Assembly: GCF_003710865.1 (NCBI RefSeq)
Contig: NZ_RHHO01000055.1
Span: 21,033 to 85,032 of the forward strand
DNA length: 64,000 nucleotides
Reading direction: 5' to 3'
Source of the DNA: Brevibacillus borstelensis
Lineage (GTDB): Bacteria > Bacillota > Bacilli > Brevibacillales > Brevibacillaceae
Shown piece after piece: positions 1 to 7,666 of this stretch. Position 1 is the stretch's first letter; every line of letters starts with the position of its first letter. Made by a program: the position numbers and the translations under genes. The notes below the pieces were generated by a model. It saw nothing but the letters and a program-made list of their open reading frames with translations, ran no database searches and was not told the DNA's origin.

Positions 1-16
1 ACCCGACTGTATGAGC

Positions 17-50
17 AAGGCCCGTCCAAAACAACGGACAGGCCTTTTTT
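17..50 (+). terminator. Rho-independent terminator of an upstream gene
   Basis: An imperfect stem (AAGGCC-C-GTCC pairing with GGAC-A-GGCCTT) is followed by a run of six T on the plus strand. It should end a plus-strand transcript that enters from outside the window. Read on the minus strand the hairpin has no T tract, so it is a poor terminator for the convergent beta-lactamase-like gene. Confidence 0.75.
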
Positions 51-860
51 CTACTTCGTATACAGATCGTATACCATCCGGCCGATTTGCGCCATCACGT
101 CATTGGCTGCGACGGTCTCGATATTTTTGGATAACAAGCAGATCGTCACTGCCCGGTTGCCGATGTACATCACTCCGATGTCATGAGTCGTTCGAGTGAC
201 TGTCCCTGTTTTATTGGCCAGCTCCCATTTCGGCAGCATGCCGATCACATCGCCGTCCGGATCAGGCAGGTGATAGGGGATGCGGTCGCGATGCTGCTGT
301 CTTTTCATGATGTTGATCATGTGGAGGCAACTGTTGTACGAGATGATTTTTCCTGTAGCCAAATGGCGAAGGTGGCTGCCAAGATCTGCCGCGGTCACCT
401 CATTGTAGCCTTCCAGCTCCGCAGGGACGATCATCAGCTTGTTGTGAAACTGGCTGTTGACCATTCCTGTTTTGTTCATGACAGAACGGATCGCCTCAGC
501 CCCGACAAGATCGATGAGCATATTGGTTGCCGTGTTGTCACTCTGAATGATCATCAGGGTTGTCAGATCGTAAATGCTCCACTTTGTGCCTGGCGTCATA
601 TGCTGCAGAATGCCTGCTCCGCCGACCTGATCCTCTTGTCTGAGAGTCAGTTTGTCTTCGAGAGCAAACTTGCCTGCGTAGGCTTCAGCAAACACAGCGG
701 CCATGATCGGGACTTTGATTACGCTGGCGGCGTAAAAGCGGTCATCATGACCCTTGCCCCAGATTTCGTTTGTCTGTAAATCTTCGAGGTAGATTCCCCA
801 CTGCCCGCCACTCTTCTCAAGCAATGTGCTGAGAGCATTTTCCAATGACGCTAACATCAT
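51..860 (-). CDS. class A beta-lactamase-like serine hydrolase
   Basis: Serine hydrolase of the penicillin-recognising class A beta-lactamase fold, about 269 residues. The three hallmark motifs are present in order: SVIK (SxxK with the nucleophile serine), SDN, and KTG near the C-terminus. No signal peptide or lipobox is visible, unlike secreted beta-lactamases, so the protein may be cytoplasmic or leave by another route. The omega-loop region after SDN is short and I cannot place a convincing Glu166-type general base, so real beta-lactamase activity is uncertain. A GTG 18 bases upstream is also in frame, but it overlaps the AAAGGAG ribosome site. The ATG at 860, six bases past that site, fits better. 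It is divergent from the peptide-binding lipoprotein gene. Confidence 0.8.
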   Translation of the reverse strand: MMLASLENALSTLLEKSGGQWGIYLEDLQTNEIWGKGHDDRFYAASVIKVPIMAAVFAEAYAGKFALEDKLTLRQEDQVGGAGILQHMTPGTKWSIYDLTTLMIIQSDNTATNMLIDLVGAEAIRSVMNKTGMVNSQFHNKLMIVPAELEGYNEVTAADLGSHLRHLATGKIISYNSCLHMINIMKRQQHRDRIPYHLPDPDGDVIGMLPKWELANKTGTVTRTTHDIGVMYIGNRAVTICLLSKNIETVAANDVMAQIGRMVYDLYTK

Positions 861-887
861 GACCAGCTCCTTTATCACTTTACATAG

Positions 888-916
888 TTGTAGACAAAAT
901 TTTCGTAAGATAATAT
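888..916 (+). promoter_or_regulatory. probable sigma-A promoter of the peptide-binding lipoprotein gene
   Basis: TTGTAG at 888-893 and TAATAT at 911-916 are separated by 17 bp in the AT-rich gap between two divergent genes. The transcript would start about 45 bases before the chosen ATG of the downstream lipoprotein. Confidence 0.5.
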
Positions 917-970
917 TATTTAATCATGCATCGTATAATCAAGAAAAAAAGTTTCAAGAGGGGGTTTTCC

Positions 971-2608
971 ATGAAAGCGCTTCAAAAGATGTCGCTCTGT
1001 TTTGTGATGCTAAGCAGTCTGGCCTTTGCGGGCTGTGGGGGACAAGCGAGTCAGCCTGCAGAACAAAAGCCTGCGGAGACACCGGCAGCACAAGAACAAG
1101 CAGCAGCACCACAGGAGATGCGGATCAACCTGAATACGGGAGAACCAAATACAATCGATCCGGGCTTGGCTGAGGACATTCCTTCCATGTCGATTACCCG
1201 CGCCGCTTTTGACGGTTTGCTTCGTCTTGACGTAGACGGCAAGATCAAGGAATCGGTCGCGGAAAAATACGAGGTTTCCCCGGATGGCCTGACCTACACC
1301 TTCCATCTGCGTGATTCAAAATGGTCCAACGGCGACCCTGTGACGGCCCATGACTTCGAGTACGCCTGGAAGCGCGTTCTCAACCCCGAGACAGCATCCG
1401 GTTACGCCTATCAGATGTACTACCTGAAAAACGGCGAGGCGTACAATGCCAAAAAGGCAAAAGCGGAGGATGTTGGCGTCAAAGCTGCGGATGAGAAAAC
1501 ATTGGTAGTCACCCTGGAAAACCCGGCTCCGTTTTTCCCGCAGCTTGTGGCCTCCGTCACCTACTTTCCTGTAAACAAAAAAGTTGTCGAGGGCAACAAG
1601 GATTGGGCGGCAAAACCTGAAACCTACATAGGGAATGGGCCGTTCGTCCTCAAGAAGTGGGAGCACAAATCTTTGATCGAATTGGAAAAAAATGAAAACT
1701 ATTGGGATAAAGATCGTGTGAAGCTGTCCAAGCTGACCGTCAACATGATCGAGGACGCCAATACCGAACTGGCGATGTTTGAAAAGGGCGAGCTCGACTG
1801 GGCGGGTTCTCCGCTGGGCGACCTGCCGCTCGACGCGCTCGATTCCTTGAAGGACTCCGGCAAAATGCAGTCGCAGGCGACCGCTGGAACGTACTGGTAC
1901 ATCTTCAACACGACGAAGCCTCCGTTCAACAACAAGCACATTCGTCAGGCGTTCGCTTACGCCGTTAACCGCCAGGAAATTGCCGACAGCGTCGTTCCGT
2001 ACAAGAGCACGCCTGCCCTGGGCATCCTGCCTCCGACGATGGCCTTCAAACCGGAAGGCTACTTTAAGGACAACGATGTTGAAAAGGCAAAAGAACTGTT
2101 GGCACAGGGCATGAAGGAGCTCGGTATCAGCGAGCTGCCTGAGTTGACCCTCGCCTACAATACGACAGAAGTGAACCAACGCATTGCGACGGTTATTCAG
2201 GATCAGTGGAGAAAAGCGTTCGGCATCGAAGTGAAGCTGGTAAACAAAGAGAACAAGGTTCACCGTGAACAGATGAAAGCGGGCAACTTCGATATCGGCC
2301 GGGCGAGCTGGATTGGCGACTTTAACGATCCGATCAACTTCCTGGAAGTGTTCAAAGGCGGTCTGAACACGTCCAAATGGGAACACAAGGAGTTCCTTGA
2401 TATGCTGGCTAAGTCCGCCACAGAAGGAGACGAAGCCAAACGCAACGTGAGCCTGAAGAGGGCCGATGCCATTGTAATGGATGAAATGCCCGCCTTGCCG
2501 ATCTACTACTTCACGTACACATGGGTAAAGCAGGACAGTGTAAAAGATGTCGTCATTGACGCATTGGGCTTCATCGACTTCAAATACGCATCGAATGAAA
2601 AGAAATAG
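971..2608 (+). CDS. oligopeptide ABC transporter substrate-binding lipoprotein (OppA family)
   Basis: Extracytoplasmic solute-binding protein of the family 5 (OppA/DppA/MppA) type, about 545 residues. A basic start (MKALQKM), a hydrophobic stretch and a lipobox-like FAGC give a lipid-anchored protein; Phe at position -3 is slightly unusual. A low-complexity Gln/Ala/Pro linker precedes the domain, which opens with a 'PNTIDPG' segment typical of the family. The start at 971 is chosen because AGAGGGGG lies just upstream; an ATG 45 bases earlier has no such site. No permease or ATPase genes are adjacent, so it must share a transporter encoded elsewhere. It is followed after 15 bases by a gamma-glutamyl amidohydrolase gene, which suggests uptake and cleavage of glutamyl or cell-wall peptides (inference). 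Confidence 0.9.
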   Translation: MKALQKMSLCFVMLSSLAFAGCGGQASQPAEQKPAETPAAQEQAAAPQEMRINLNTGEPNTIDPGLAEDIPSMSITRAAFDGLLRLDVDGKIKESVAEKYEVSPDGLTYTFHLRDSKWSNGDPVTAHDFEYAWKRVLNPETASGYAYQMYYLKNGEAYNAKKAKAEDVGVKAADEKTLVVTLENPAPFFPQLVASVTYFPVNKKVVEGNKDWAAKPETYIGNGPFVLKKWEHKSLIELEKNENYWDKDRVKLSKLTVNMIEDANTELAMFEKGELDWAGSPLGDLPLDALDSLKDSGKMQSQATAGTYWYIFNTTKPPFNNKHIRQAFAYAVNRQEIADSVVPYKSTPALGILPPTMAFKPEGYFKDNDVEKAKELLAQGMKELGISELPELTLAYNTTEVNQRIATVIQDQWRKAFGIEVKLVNKENKVHREQMKAGNFDIGRASWIGDFNDPINFLEVFKGGLNTSKWEHKEFLDMLAKSATEGDEAKRNVSLKRADAIVMDEMPALPIYYFTYTWVKQDSVKDVVIDALGFIDFKYASNEKK

Positions 2609-2623
2609 CAGGGAGTGACTTTC

Positions 2624-3358
2624 GTGCAACCGATTATTGGCGTGGCATGTACCAAGATGTTCTTTCCAAACAACAACCTTGATCAGTATTTCTATGTCGG
2701 CTCCGGATATGTGGACGGCGTAGCCCGTACTGGCGGCGTTCCGTACATTTTTCCGCTCTTGACAGTGAAGGATGCTCCTTTTCGGGCCATGATTGAATCG
2801 CTGGACGGTTTGATCCTGACGGGTGGAGATGATCCGGCACCGCATTTGTACGGGGAAGAGCCGTTGCAAGGTTTGGGTGAGGTAGAGTACGAGAGGGACC
2901 TGGCAGAGCTGGAAGTGATCAGACTGGCGCTGGAAATGAAAAAGCCTATCCTCGGTATTTGCCGCGGCATGCAGATTCTCAATGTGGCCGCAGGCGGAAC
3001 TTTGATACAGGATATTCCGAGTCAGGTGCCGGGCGCGTTCCAGCACGCTCAAAAAGGTTCCCGCCAATACGGAGCGCACAAAGTGACACTGCAACCAGGC
3101 GTCGTCGCAGAGGCGCTGGGCAAAACAGAGATTCTCGTCAATACTTCCCACCATCAGGCGGTGAAAGACGTAGCTCCCGGGTTTCGGGCGACAGGAGTCG
3201 CGGCTGACGGGGTGATTGAGGCTATCGAGAGCCTCGACGGGCTGCATGTAGGGCTGCAATGGCATCCAGAGCGGATGTGGGCCCATGATGACAATATGCT
3301 GAAAATAGCGGAAGCCTTTGTGGGCAAATGCAAGCAATTGAAAATGCAATCGCTGTAA
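2624..3358 (+). CDS. peptidase C26 / gamma-glutamyl amidohydrolase (PuuD-like)
   Basis: Class I glutamine amidotransferase-fold hydrolase, about 244 residues. The nucleophile elbow GICRGMQ supplies the catalytic Cys, and QWHPE near the C-terminus supplies the His-Glu pair of the triad. Members of this family hydrolyse gamma-glutamyl bonds such as gamma-glutamyl-GABA or gamma-D-glutamyl peptides; the substrate cannot be read from sequence. A GTG at 2615 sits inside the GGGAG ribosome site, so the GTG at 2624, eight bases past it, is the likely start. It is co-transcribed with the preceding peptide-binding lipoprotein and closed by a strong terminator. Confidence 0.87.
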   Translation: MQPIIGVACTKMFFPNNNLDQYFYVGSGYVDGVARTGGVPYIFPLLTVKDAPFRAMIESLDGLILTGGDDPAPHLYGEEPLQGLGEVEYERDLAELEVIRLALEMKKPILGICRGMQILNVAAGGTLIQDIPSQVPGAFQHAQKGSRQYGAHKVTLQPGVVAEALGKTEILVNTSHHQAVKDVAPGFRATGVAADGVIEAIESLDGLHVGLQWHPERMWAHDDNMLKIAEAFVGKCKQLKMQSL

Positions 3359-3399
3359 AAAAGGACCGCTCTCCCATTTTATGGGGGGCGGTCCTTTTT
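3357..3399. terminator. strong bidirectional terminator
   Basis: AAAAAGGACCGC and GCGGTCCTTTTT form the arms of a long hairpin with A and T tracts on both sides. It directly follows the amidohydrolase stop codon and precedes the peroxiredoxin remnant. Confidence 0.85.
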
Positions 3400-3428
3400 G
3401 TCTGGTATACTGGAGTGGGGGTGTCGCG

Positions 3429-3859
3429 ATGCTGACAGTCGGAACGAAAGCGCCTTTGTTTGCTGCCGAGAGCACAAAGGGGCGGATCGACCTTCAAACG
3501 TTTATCGGAAAGAAAAAAATAGTCCTCATCTTTTATCCGGGAGATGACACGCCTGTCTGCACAAAGCAGCTATGCGCGATCCGCGATCGGTACAGTGATC
3601 TGGAAGCGGCTGATGCGGTTGTTATCGGAATCAATCCGGCCGACCTGACGAGCCACCGGGCTTTTTCAGGCAAGTTCGGATACGATTTTCCCTTGATTGC
3701 CGACGGGGACCATGCCATACGAAAAGCATACGGGGTAGGAAAGGTTCTCGGGTTTTTATTCCAATATACATCATTGATAAGCACGGAATGATTGCCTATG
3801 CGAGAAAAGGAAATCCTGCAGTAACGGAACTGCTCCAGGTTGTGAACAATATCCCGTAA
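3429..3859 (+). pseudogene. peroxiredoxin (BCP/PrxQ-like), frameshifted
   Basis: Thiol peroxidase of the AhpC/TSA superfamily. The first frame runs from ATG 3429 (GGAGTGGGGG just upstream) and carries TPVCT with Cys44 and a second Cys at 49, the C-x4-C spacing of BCP/PrxQ enzymes. At the five-T run 3753-3757 the frame is lost and stops at 3791. In the -1 frame, reading from 3755, the missing C-terminal part continues as 'FIPIYIIDKHGMIAYARKG' and ends at 3859. Restoring one T would give about 143 residues, a normal family length. Either the gene is recently broken, the T run is a sequencing error, or ribosomes slip there. Both cysteines lie before the lesion, but the C-terminal strand and helix would be lost. 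Confidence 0.85.
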
Positions 3860-3878
3860 ACGATCACAGCGATAATGA

Positions 3879-3978
3879 ACAACACGAATAGTAGCCAGGA
3901 TAGAGGGAACGCCGTTCGGATAGAGTAAAAGCCACTCGGATCGAGCAAAGCTACTCCCGTTAACACCGAACCGCTGAC
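3879..3978. repeat. degenerate 20-bp tandem repeats
   Basis: Consecutive 20-base units start at 3899, 3919 and 3939, for example GATAGAGTAAAAGCCACTCG, with weaker copies at 3879 and 3959. They fill the gap between the peroxiredoxin remnant and dinB. There are no spacers and no coding signal on the plus strand. A hydrophobic open frame on the minus strand is a by-product of the repeats. Confidence 0.6.
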
Positions 3979-4073
3979 AATTAAGGGAGCAAGGCAGGAA
4001 GGAACGCATGCTTGCAACCGGTCAAAGAAGCGGCGATAATAGGGATGAGAATGTATGTTTGGTGGTCATATCG

Positions 4074-5126
4074 ATGAAAAAAATTTTACATGTCGATATC
4101 GATGCGTTTTTTGCCAGTGTAGAACAGCTCGACAGGCCCGAATATCGCGGCCTGCCGGTTATTGTAGGCGGCATGAGCAATCGGGGAGTTGTCTCGACGT
4201 GCAGCTATGAAGCCAGAAAATATGGTGTTTGTTCGGCGATGCCGGTCGCATTGGCGCGGAAAAAATGTCCTCAGGGGATTTTTCTGCCTGTCCGCTACGA
4301 GCGGTACGTGGAGAAGTCGGCAGAGATTCGTGCCATCTTTTCCTCCTTTACGGACCGCTATCAGACAGTTGGGCTCGACGAAGCGTATCTCGACGTATCC
4401 GGATATGAAAATGCCGTTCCGATCGCCAAGGAGATCAAACGGCGGATTCGCCGGGAAACCGGTCTTACTTGCAGTGTCGGTCTTTCCTATAATATGTCAC
4501 TCGCCAAAATTGCCAGTGATCTGAAGAAGCCGGATGCATTCGTGGTGATTCGTCCCGAGCAATCGCTTGATGTTCTCCGGAATTTGCCGATCGGAACACT
4601 GCACGGTGTCGGTAAAAAAACGCAGGAGCTTCTTGCGAAAAAAGAAATTCGCACGGTTGAGGATTTTTGGCGGCTTTCCTTGGAGGAAGCTGTGAATATG
4701 CTGGGGAAACTTGGTCATGCTTTGTATTTTCGAGCACGCGGAGAGGACGACAGGGAAATCGTAACAGAGCGCTCGCCCAAGTCTTTAAGCAGGGAGACGA
4801 CACTCGCCTATGATTTGTACCAGCGTGACGAGATCGCCTCGGTAGCCTTCTCGCTTTTGCAGGAGGTTGAGCAGGATATACAAGATGAGGGTGTCATCCC
4901 CCGGACGATCACGCTGAAAATCAAGTTTGCTGATTTTACGATCAGAAGCAAGCAGCGGAAAAAAGAGTACGGTGCAGCATGGAGAGATCTGTTGGAAGAA
5001 CTCCTGGATGCCTTTGATTATAGCCCGGGTGTCCGGCTGGTCGGCGTCGGTTTTTCCAATTTTGCATCGCCCGATGAAGAAAGGTACGAGCAACTCAGCC
5101 TGTTTTCATGGAATATGCAATGGTGA
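4074..5126 (+). CDS. dinB: DNA polymerase IV (Y-family translesion polymerase)
   Basis: Error-prone Y-family polymerase that bypasses lesions at stalled forks, about 350 residues. The palm opens with DIDAFFASVEQ; the second catalytic site is the VGLDEAYLDVS segment with the Asp-Glu pair. A steric-gate region (STCSYEARK), a thumb with helix-hairpin-helix character and a little-finger domain follow. The C-terminus ends in QLSLF, a textbook beta-clamp-binding pentapeptide, so the protein is full length. The start at MKKILHVDIDAFF is chosen because the polymerase fold begins there; only a weak GGTGG lies upstream. I see no LexA/DinR box in the preceding repeats. Confidence 0.93.
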   Translation: MKKILHVDIDAFFASVEQLDRPEYRGLPVIVGGMSNRGVVSTCSYEARKYGVCSAMPVALARKKCPQGIFLPVRYERYVEKSAEIRAIFSSFTDRYQTVGLDEAYLDVSGYENAVPIAKEIKRRIRRETGLTCSVGLSYNMSLAKIASDLKKPDAFVVIRPEQSLDVLRNLPIGTLHGVGKKTQELLAKKEIRTVEDFWRLSLEEAVNMLGKLGHALYFRARGEDDREIVTERSPKSLSRETTLAYDLYQRDEIASVAFSLLQEVEQDIQDEGVIPRTITLKIKFADFTIRSKQRKKEYGAAWRDLLEELLDAFDYSPGVRLVGVGFSNFASPDEERYEQLSLFSWNMQW

Positions 5127-5151
5127 GGTTCAGTCGAGAGGAGAATACAAA

Positions 5152-5337
5152 ATGACAGGCGTAAACCGGTTTCATTGCTGCGCCACCTGCGTTCACTTTC
5201 GCGTGGAAAAGGAAGCAGGCGGCATTGTCTATCGATGCTCTCGACTCACCTACGAGACCAAACCTACCTATCAATTTCAATGCTGGGAGCCGAAAGAGCA
5301 GGTACAGCGGTTGATACAAAGAGAAACGAGAGCCTGA
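5152..5337 (+). CDS. small cysteine-rich protein of unknown function
   Basis: A 61-residue protein directly behind dinB with a good ribosome site (GAGAGGAG, eight bases from ATG). It has five cysteines arranged as CCxxC, then a lone Cys in YRCSRL, then one in FQCWEP, which suggests a small metal-binding or disulfide-knit fold. I do not recognise the family. The 25-base gap to dinB suggests a shared transcript, so a role linked to DNA damage is possible but unproven. Confidence 0.65.
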   Translation: MTGVNRFHCCATCVHFRVEKEAGGIVYRCSRLTYETKPTYQFQCWEPKEQVQRLIQRETRA

Positions 5338-5439
5338 GTTTCTAGCAAAATACGCGAATGATAGGGGAGAAACGTGGCTTCGGGTCAGACAGGTTCGCCA
5401 TAGTATGTACCATCCTTTGATTGAAAGGGGGTACGAGAC

Positions 5440-5613
5440 ATGGCAAAAGCGGCATATAACTTCGGAAAGTGGCCGAAAAAAGGGAAAAGCAAGGTTTTCA
5501 TCGCGCAAGCTGCAAAAGCCAAATCCCAATTCGGAAATGCAGCAGCGATTAACCAGGCGGATGCAAGCATTTTCCACATCAAGGTCAAGGGAGCGGCGAA
5601 TGGCCCTCTGTAA
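5440..5613 (+). CDS. small basic protein, first of a paralogous pair
   Basis: A 57-residue protein starting at ATG 5440, preceded by GAAAGGGGG at eight bases. It is rich in Ala, Lys and Asn and lacks Cys. The core 'AQAAKAKSQFGNAAAINQAD' is matched in the next gene by 'TQAATAKSRTGNALAANQAD', so the two are tandem duplicates that have diverged. There is no signal peptide, membrane segment or family I recognise. Size, composition and presence in a spore former would fit a spore or coat-associated protein, but that is only a guess. Confidence 0.6.
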   Translation: MAKAAYNFGKWPKKGKSKVFIAQAAKAKSQFGNAAAINQADASIFHIKVKGAANGPL

Positions 5614-5668
5614 GGAGTAGGAAGTAGATTCGTACCGGTACATCTATTCCTGAAGGAGGTGCTTACCT

Positions 5669-5839
5669 ATGCAACGGAACAATGTCAGGACGTACTCGTA
5701 CAAAGTGGGCAAGAATACCGTCATTGTTGTCAAAATCACGCAGGCGGCAACAGCAAAATCACGTACGGGAAATGCTTTGGCGGCGAATCAGGCCGATGTC
5801 ACCATTCTTGCAAAAAAACGGCGCAACAACCGGGTTTGA
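5669..5839 (+). CDS. small basic protein, second of a paralogous pair
   Basis: A 56-residue protein with a near-perfect Shine-Dalgarno sequence (TGAAGGAGGTG) seven bases before ATG 5669. Residues about 20-46 align with the preceding small protein: hydrophobic beta-like VIVVKI, then QAxxAKSxxGNAxAxNQADxxI, then a basic tail (AKKRRNNRV). It is followed within 25 bases by a terminator, so the pair likely forms its own short transcript. Function unknown. Confidence 0.65.
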   Translation: MQRNNVRTYSYKVGKNTVIVVKITQAATAKSRTGNALAANQADVTILAKKRRNNRV

Positions 5840-5860
5840 CCAATTCGCAGCAGCAAAACG

Positions 5861-5892
5861 AGAAGGGGCCGCGGGCCTCTTCTTTTTCTTTT
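5861..5892 (+). terminator. Rho-independent terminator
   Basis: AGAAGGGGCC pairs with GGCCTCTTCT (one G-T wobble) around a three-base loop, followed by a T-rich tail. It ends the transcript of the small paralogous pair ahead of the yqeG operon. Confidence 0.8.
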
Positions 5893-5966
5893 GCAAGGGA
5901 GTGGCTGATTATGGTATAGTAGGTGCCGAAATCGCGGTTCTCGTACACACTGCTTGGAGGTGCCCC

Positions 5967-6491
5967 GTGTTTCTTGAAAAGCTGATGCCAGATCAGTACG
6001 TGGAGTCGATCCACCATATTGATATAGATCAACTGCGGGAGAAGAAAATCAAGGCTGTCATTACGGATCTGGACAACACTCTGGTGGAGTGGGACAGGCC
6101 GTATGCAACGCCGGAAGTGGAACAATGGTTGAAGCGTTTGCGCGATGAAGGGATTCAGGTAACCGTTGTATCCAATAATAACCGCGAGAGGGTAGACAAG
6201 TTTTGCACGCCTCTGGGTGTGCGATTTATCTCTGCGGCCCGCAAACCGACCAACCGGGCATTTATGCAAGCGATTGCCGAGATGAACGTAAAGATTCAGG
6301 AGACGGTCGTCATCGGTGATCAGTTGTTTACCGATGTGCTGGGCGGCAACCGGCTTGGATTTCATACGATCCTCGTCGTTCCGGTAGCCCAGACGGATGG
6401 TTTTTGGACGCGGTTCAACCGCAGGATGGAGCGTATGGCTCTTTATTGGATGCGTAGAAAGGGAATGATTTCGTGGAAGACAAAAGCATGA
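5967..6491 (+). CDS. yqeG: HAD-superfamily subfamily IIIA phosphatase YqeG
   Basis: Haloacid dehalogenase-type hydrolase of 174 residues. Motif I is TDLDNTL, motif II is VVSNNN, the conserved lysine is in the ARKPTNRAF segment, and motif III is GDQLFTDVLGGNR. The GTG at 5967 is chosen because GGAGGTG lies immediately upstream and the family starts with a short tail before the ITDLDNTL strand. It is first in the conserved yqeG-yqeM block; its C-terminus overlaps the start of yqeH by 19 bases, so the two are translationally coupled. The physiological phosphatase substrate is not evident. Confidence 0.92.
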   Translation: MFLEKLMPDQYVESIHHIDIDQLREKKIKAVITDLDNTLVEWDRPYATPEVEQWLKRLRDEGIQVTVVSNNNRERVDKFCTPLGVRFISAARKPTNRAFMQAIAEMNVKIQETVVIGDQLFTDVLGGNRLGFHTILVVPVAQTDGFWTRFNRRMERMALYWMRRKGMISWKTKA

Positions 6492-7606
6492 TGGAGCAAA
6501 GCTTGGGGACATGTGCAGGATGCGGCATCGCGATCCAGACAGAGGATCAAAAGCGGCCGGGATACGCTCCTGCTTCCGCGCTCAAGCGCGAGACAGTGAT
6601 TTGCCAACGCTGTTTCCGGATTAAACATTATAATGAAGTAGCTCCTGTAGGAATGGGAGATGACGATTTTCTCCGAATCCTGGATGGGATCGGATCGACG
6701 CAAAGTCTCGTCGTCATGGTTGTCGACATTTTTGATTTCCATGGCTCCTGGCTGCGGGGATTGCCTCGTTTTGTCGGGAACAACCCGATATTGCTGGTGG
6801 GCAACAAAGTGGATCTTTTGCCCCAAAATATCAATTTGAATCGCGTCCGCAACTGGATGCAGCACGAAGCCAAGGAACGCGGACTCAGGCCGGCCGATGT
6901 CGTATTGGTAAGTGCCCAAAAAGGATTGCACATCGATGAGCTTTTGGGACGTATCGGGGAACTGCGCAAGGGACGGGACGTCTACATCGTCGGTGTGACG
7001 AATGTCGGCAAATCCACGTTGATCAACCGCATTCTGCACGATTACGGATCGGCTGATCTGGAAATTACGACATCACCGTTTCCGGGGACGACACTGGACA
7101 AGATTGAGATTCCATTGGAGGACGGCCGTTCTATTTTCGATACGCCAGGAATTATCAACCGGGATCAGATCGGCCATATGGTGACACCGCAAGACTTGCG
7201 GAAAATTACGCCGACCTCTCGAATCAATCCAAAAGTGTATCAATTAAACGATGGCCAGTCCCTCTTCCTCGGCGGTTTGGCCCGGATTGATTTTGTACGC
7301 GGCACGCGACAGCCGTTTGTTGTGTATGTAACGAACGATATATACATCCACCGCACGAAGCTGGAGAATGCCGATGAAGTGTTTCAGAAGCACCACGGGG
7401 AAATGCTCGCTCCGCCGACAGGCCGTGAAGCCGCAGAACAGCTGCCCGCTTTTGTCAAACATTCGTTTAAAATTCGTCCAACGGGCACAACGGACCTGGT
7501 CATTTCGGGTTTGGGCTGGGTGAGCCTTCAGGGTAAAGAAGAGGCATCCGTCGTCGTACACGCTCCGAAGGGCGTCAGTGTAGGCATGCGAAAAGCGTTG
7601 ATCTGA
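6473..7606 (+). CDS. yqeH: ribosome biogenesis GTPase YqeH
   Basis: Circularly permuted GTPase of 377 residues needed for 30S subunit assembly in B. subtilis. An N-terminal zinc finger (CAGCG, then CQRCF) precedes a permuted G domain in which G4 (NKVDL) and G5 (SAQKG) come before G1 (GVTNVGKST) and G3 (DTPG). The C-terminal part is the RNA/protein-binding region typical of YqeH. The GTG start at 6473 follows AAAGGGA and lies inside the end of yqeG. The membership and order of neighbours match B. subtilis. Confidence 0.96.
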   Translation: MEDKSMMEQSLGTCAGCGIAIQTEDQKRPGYAPASALKRETVICQRCFRIKHYNEVAPVGMGDDDFLRILDGIGSTQSLVVMVVDIFDFHGSWLRGLPRFVGNNPILLVGNKVDLLPQNINLNRVRNWMQHEAKERGLRPADVVLVSAQKGLHIDELLGRIGELRKGRDVYIVGVTNVGKSTLINRILHDYGSADLEITTSPFPGTTLDKIEIPLEDGRSIFDTPGIINRDQIGHMVTPQDLRKITPTSRINPKVYQLNDGQSLFLGGLARIDFVRGTRQPFVVYVTNDIYIHRTKLENADEVFQKHHGEMLAPPTGREAAEQLPAFVKHSFKIRPTGTTDLVISGLGWVSLQGKEEASVVVHAPKGVSVGMRKALI

Positions 7607-7666
7607 CGCGTTTTGGCTGTCTTGCCATAAGCTAGATAGAGAGAGCAGAGGGGAAGGAACGGCTTC

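Noticed and set aside
1316..3475. 719-codon open frame on the minus strand
   Set aside because: It lies antisense to the clear peptide-binding and amidohydrolase genes, has no ribosome site or recognisable domain, and arises from codon bias on the coding strand.
3796..4017. 73-residue hydrophobic frame on the minus strand that looks like a membrane protein
   Set aside because: It is made by translating the 20-bp repeats and the end of the peroxiredoxin remnant; no ribosome site.
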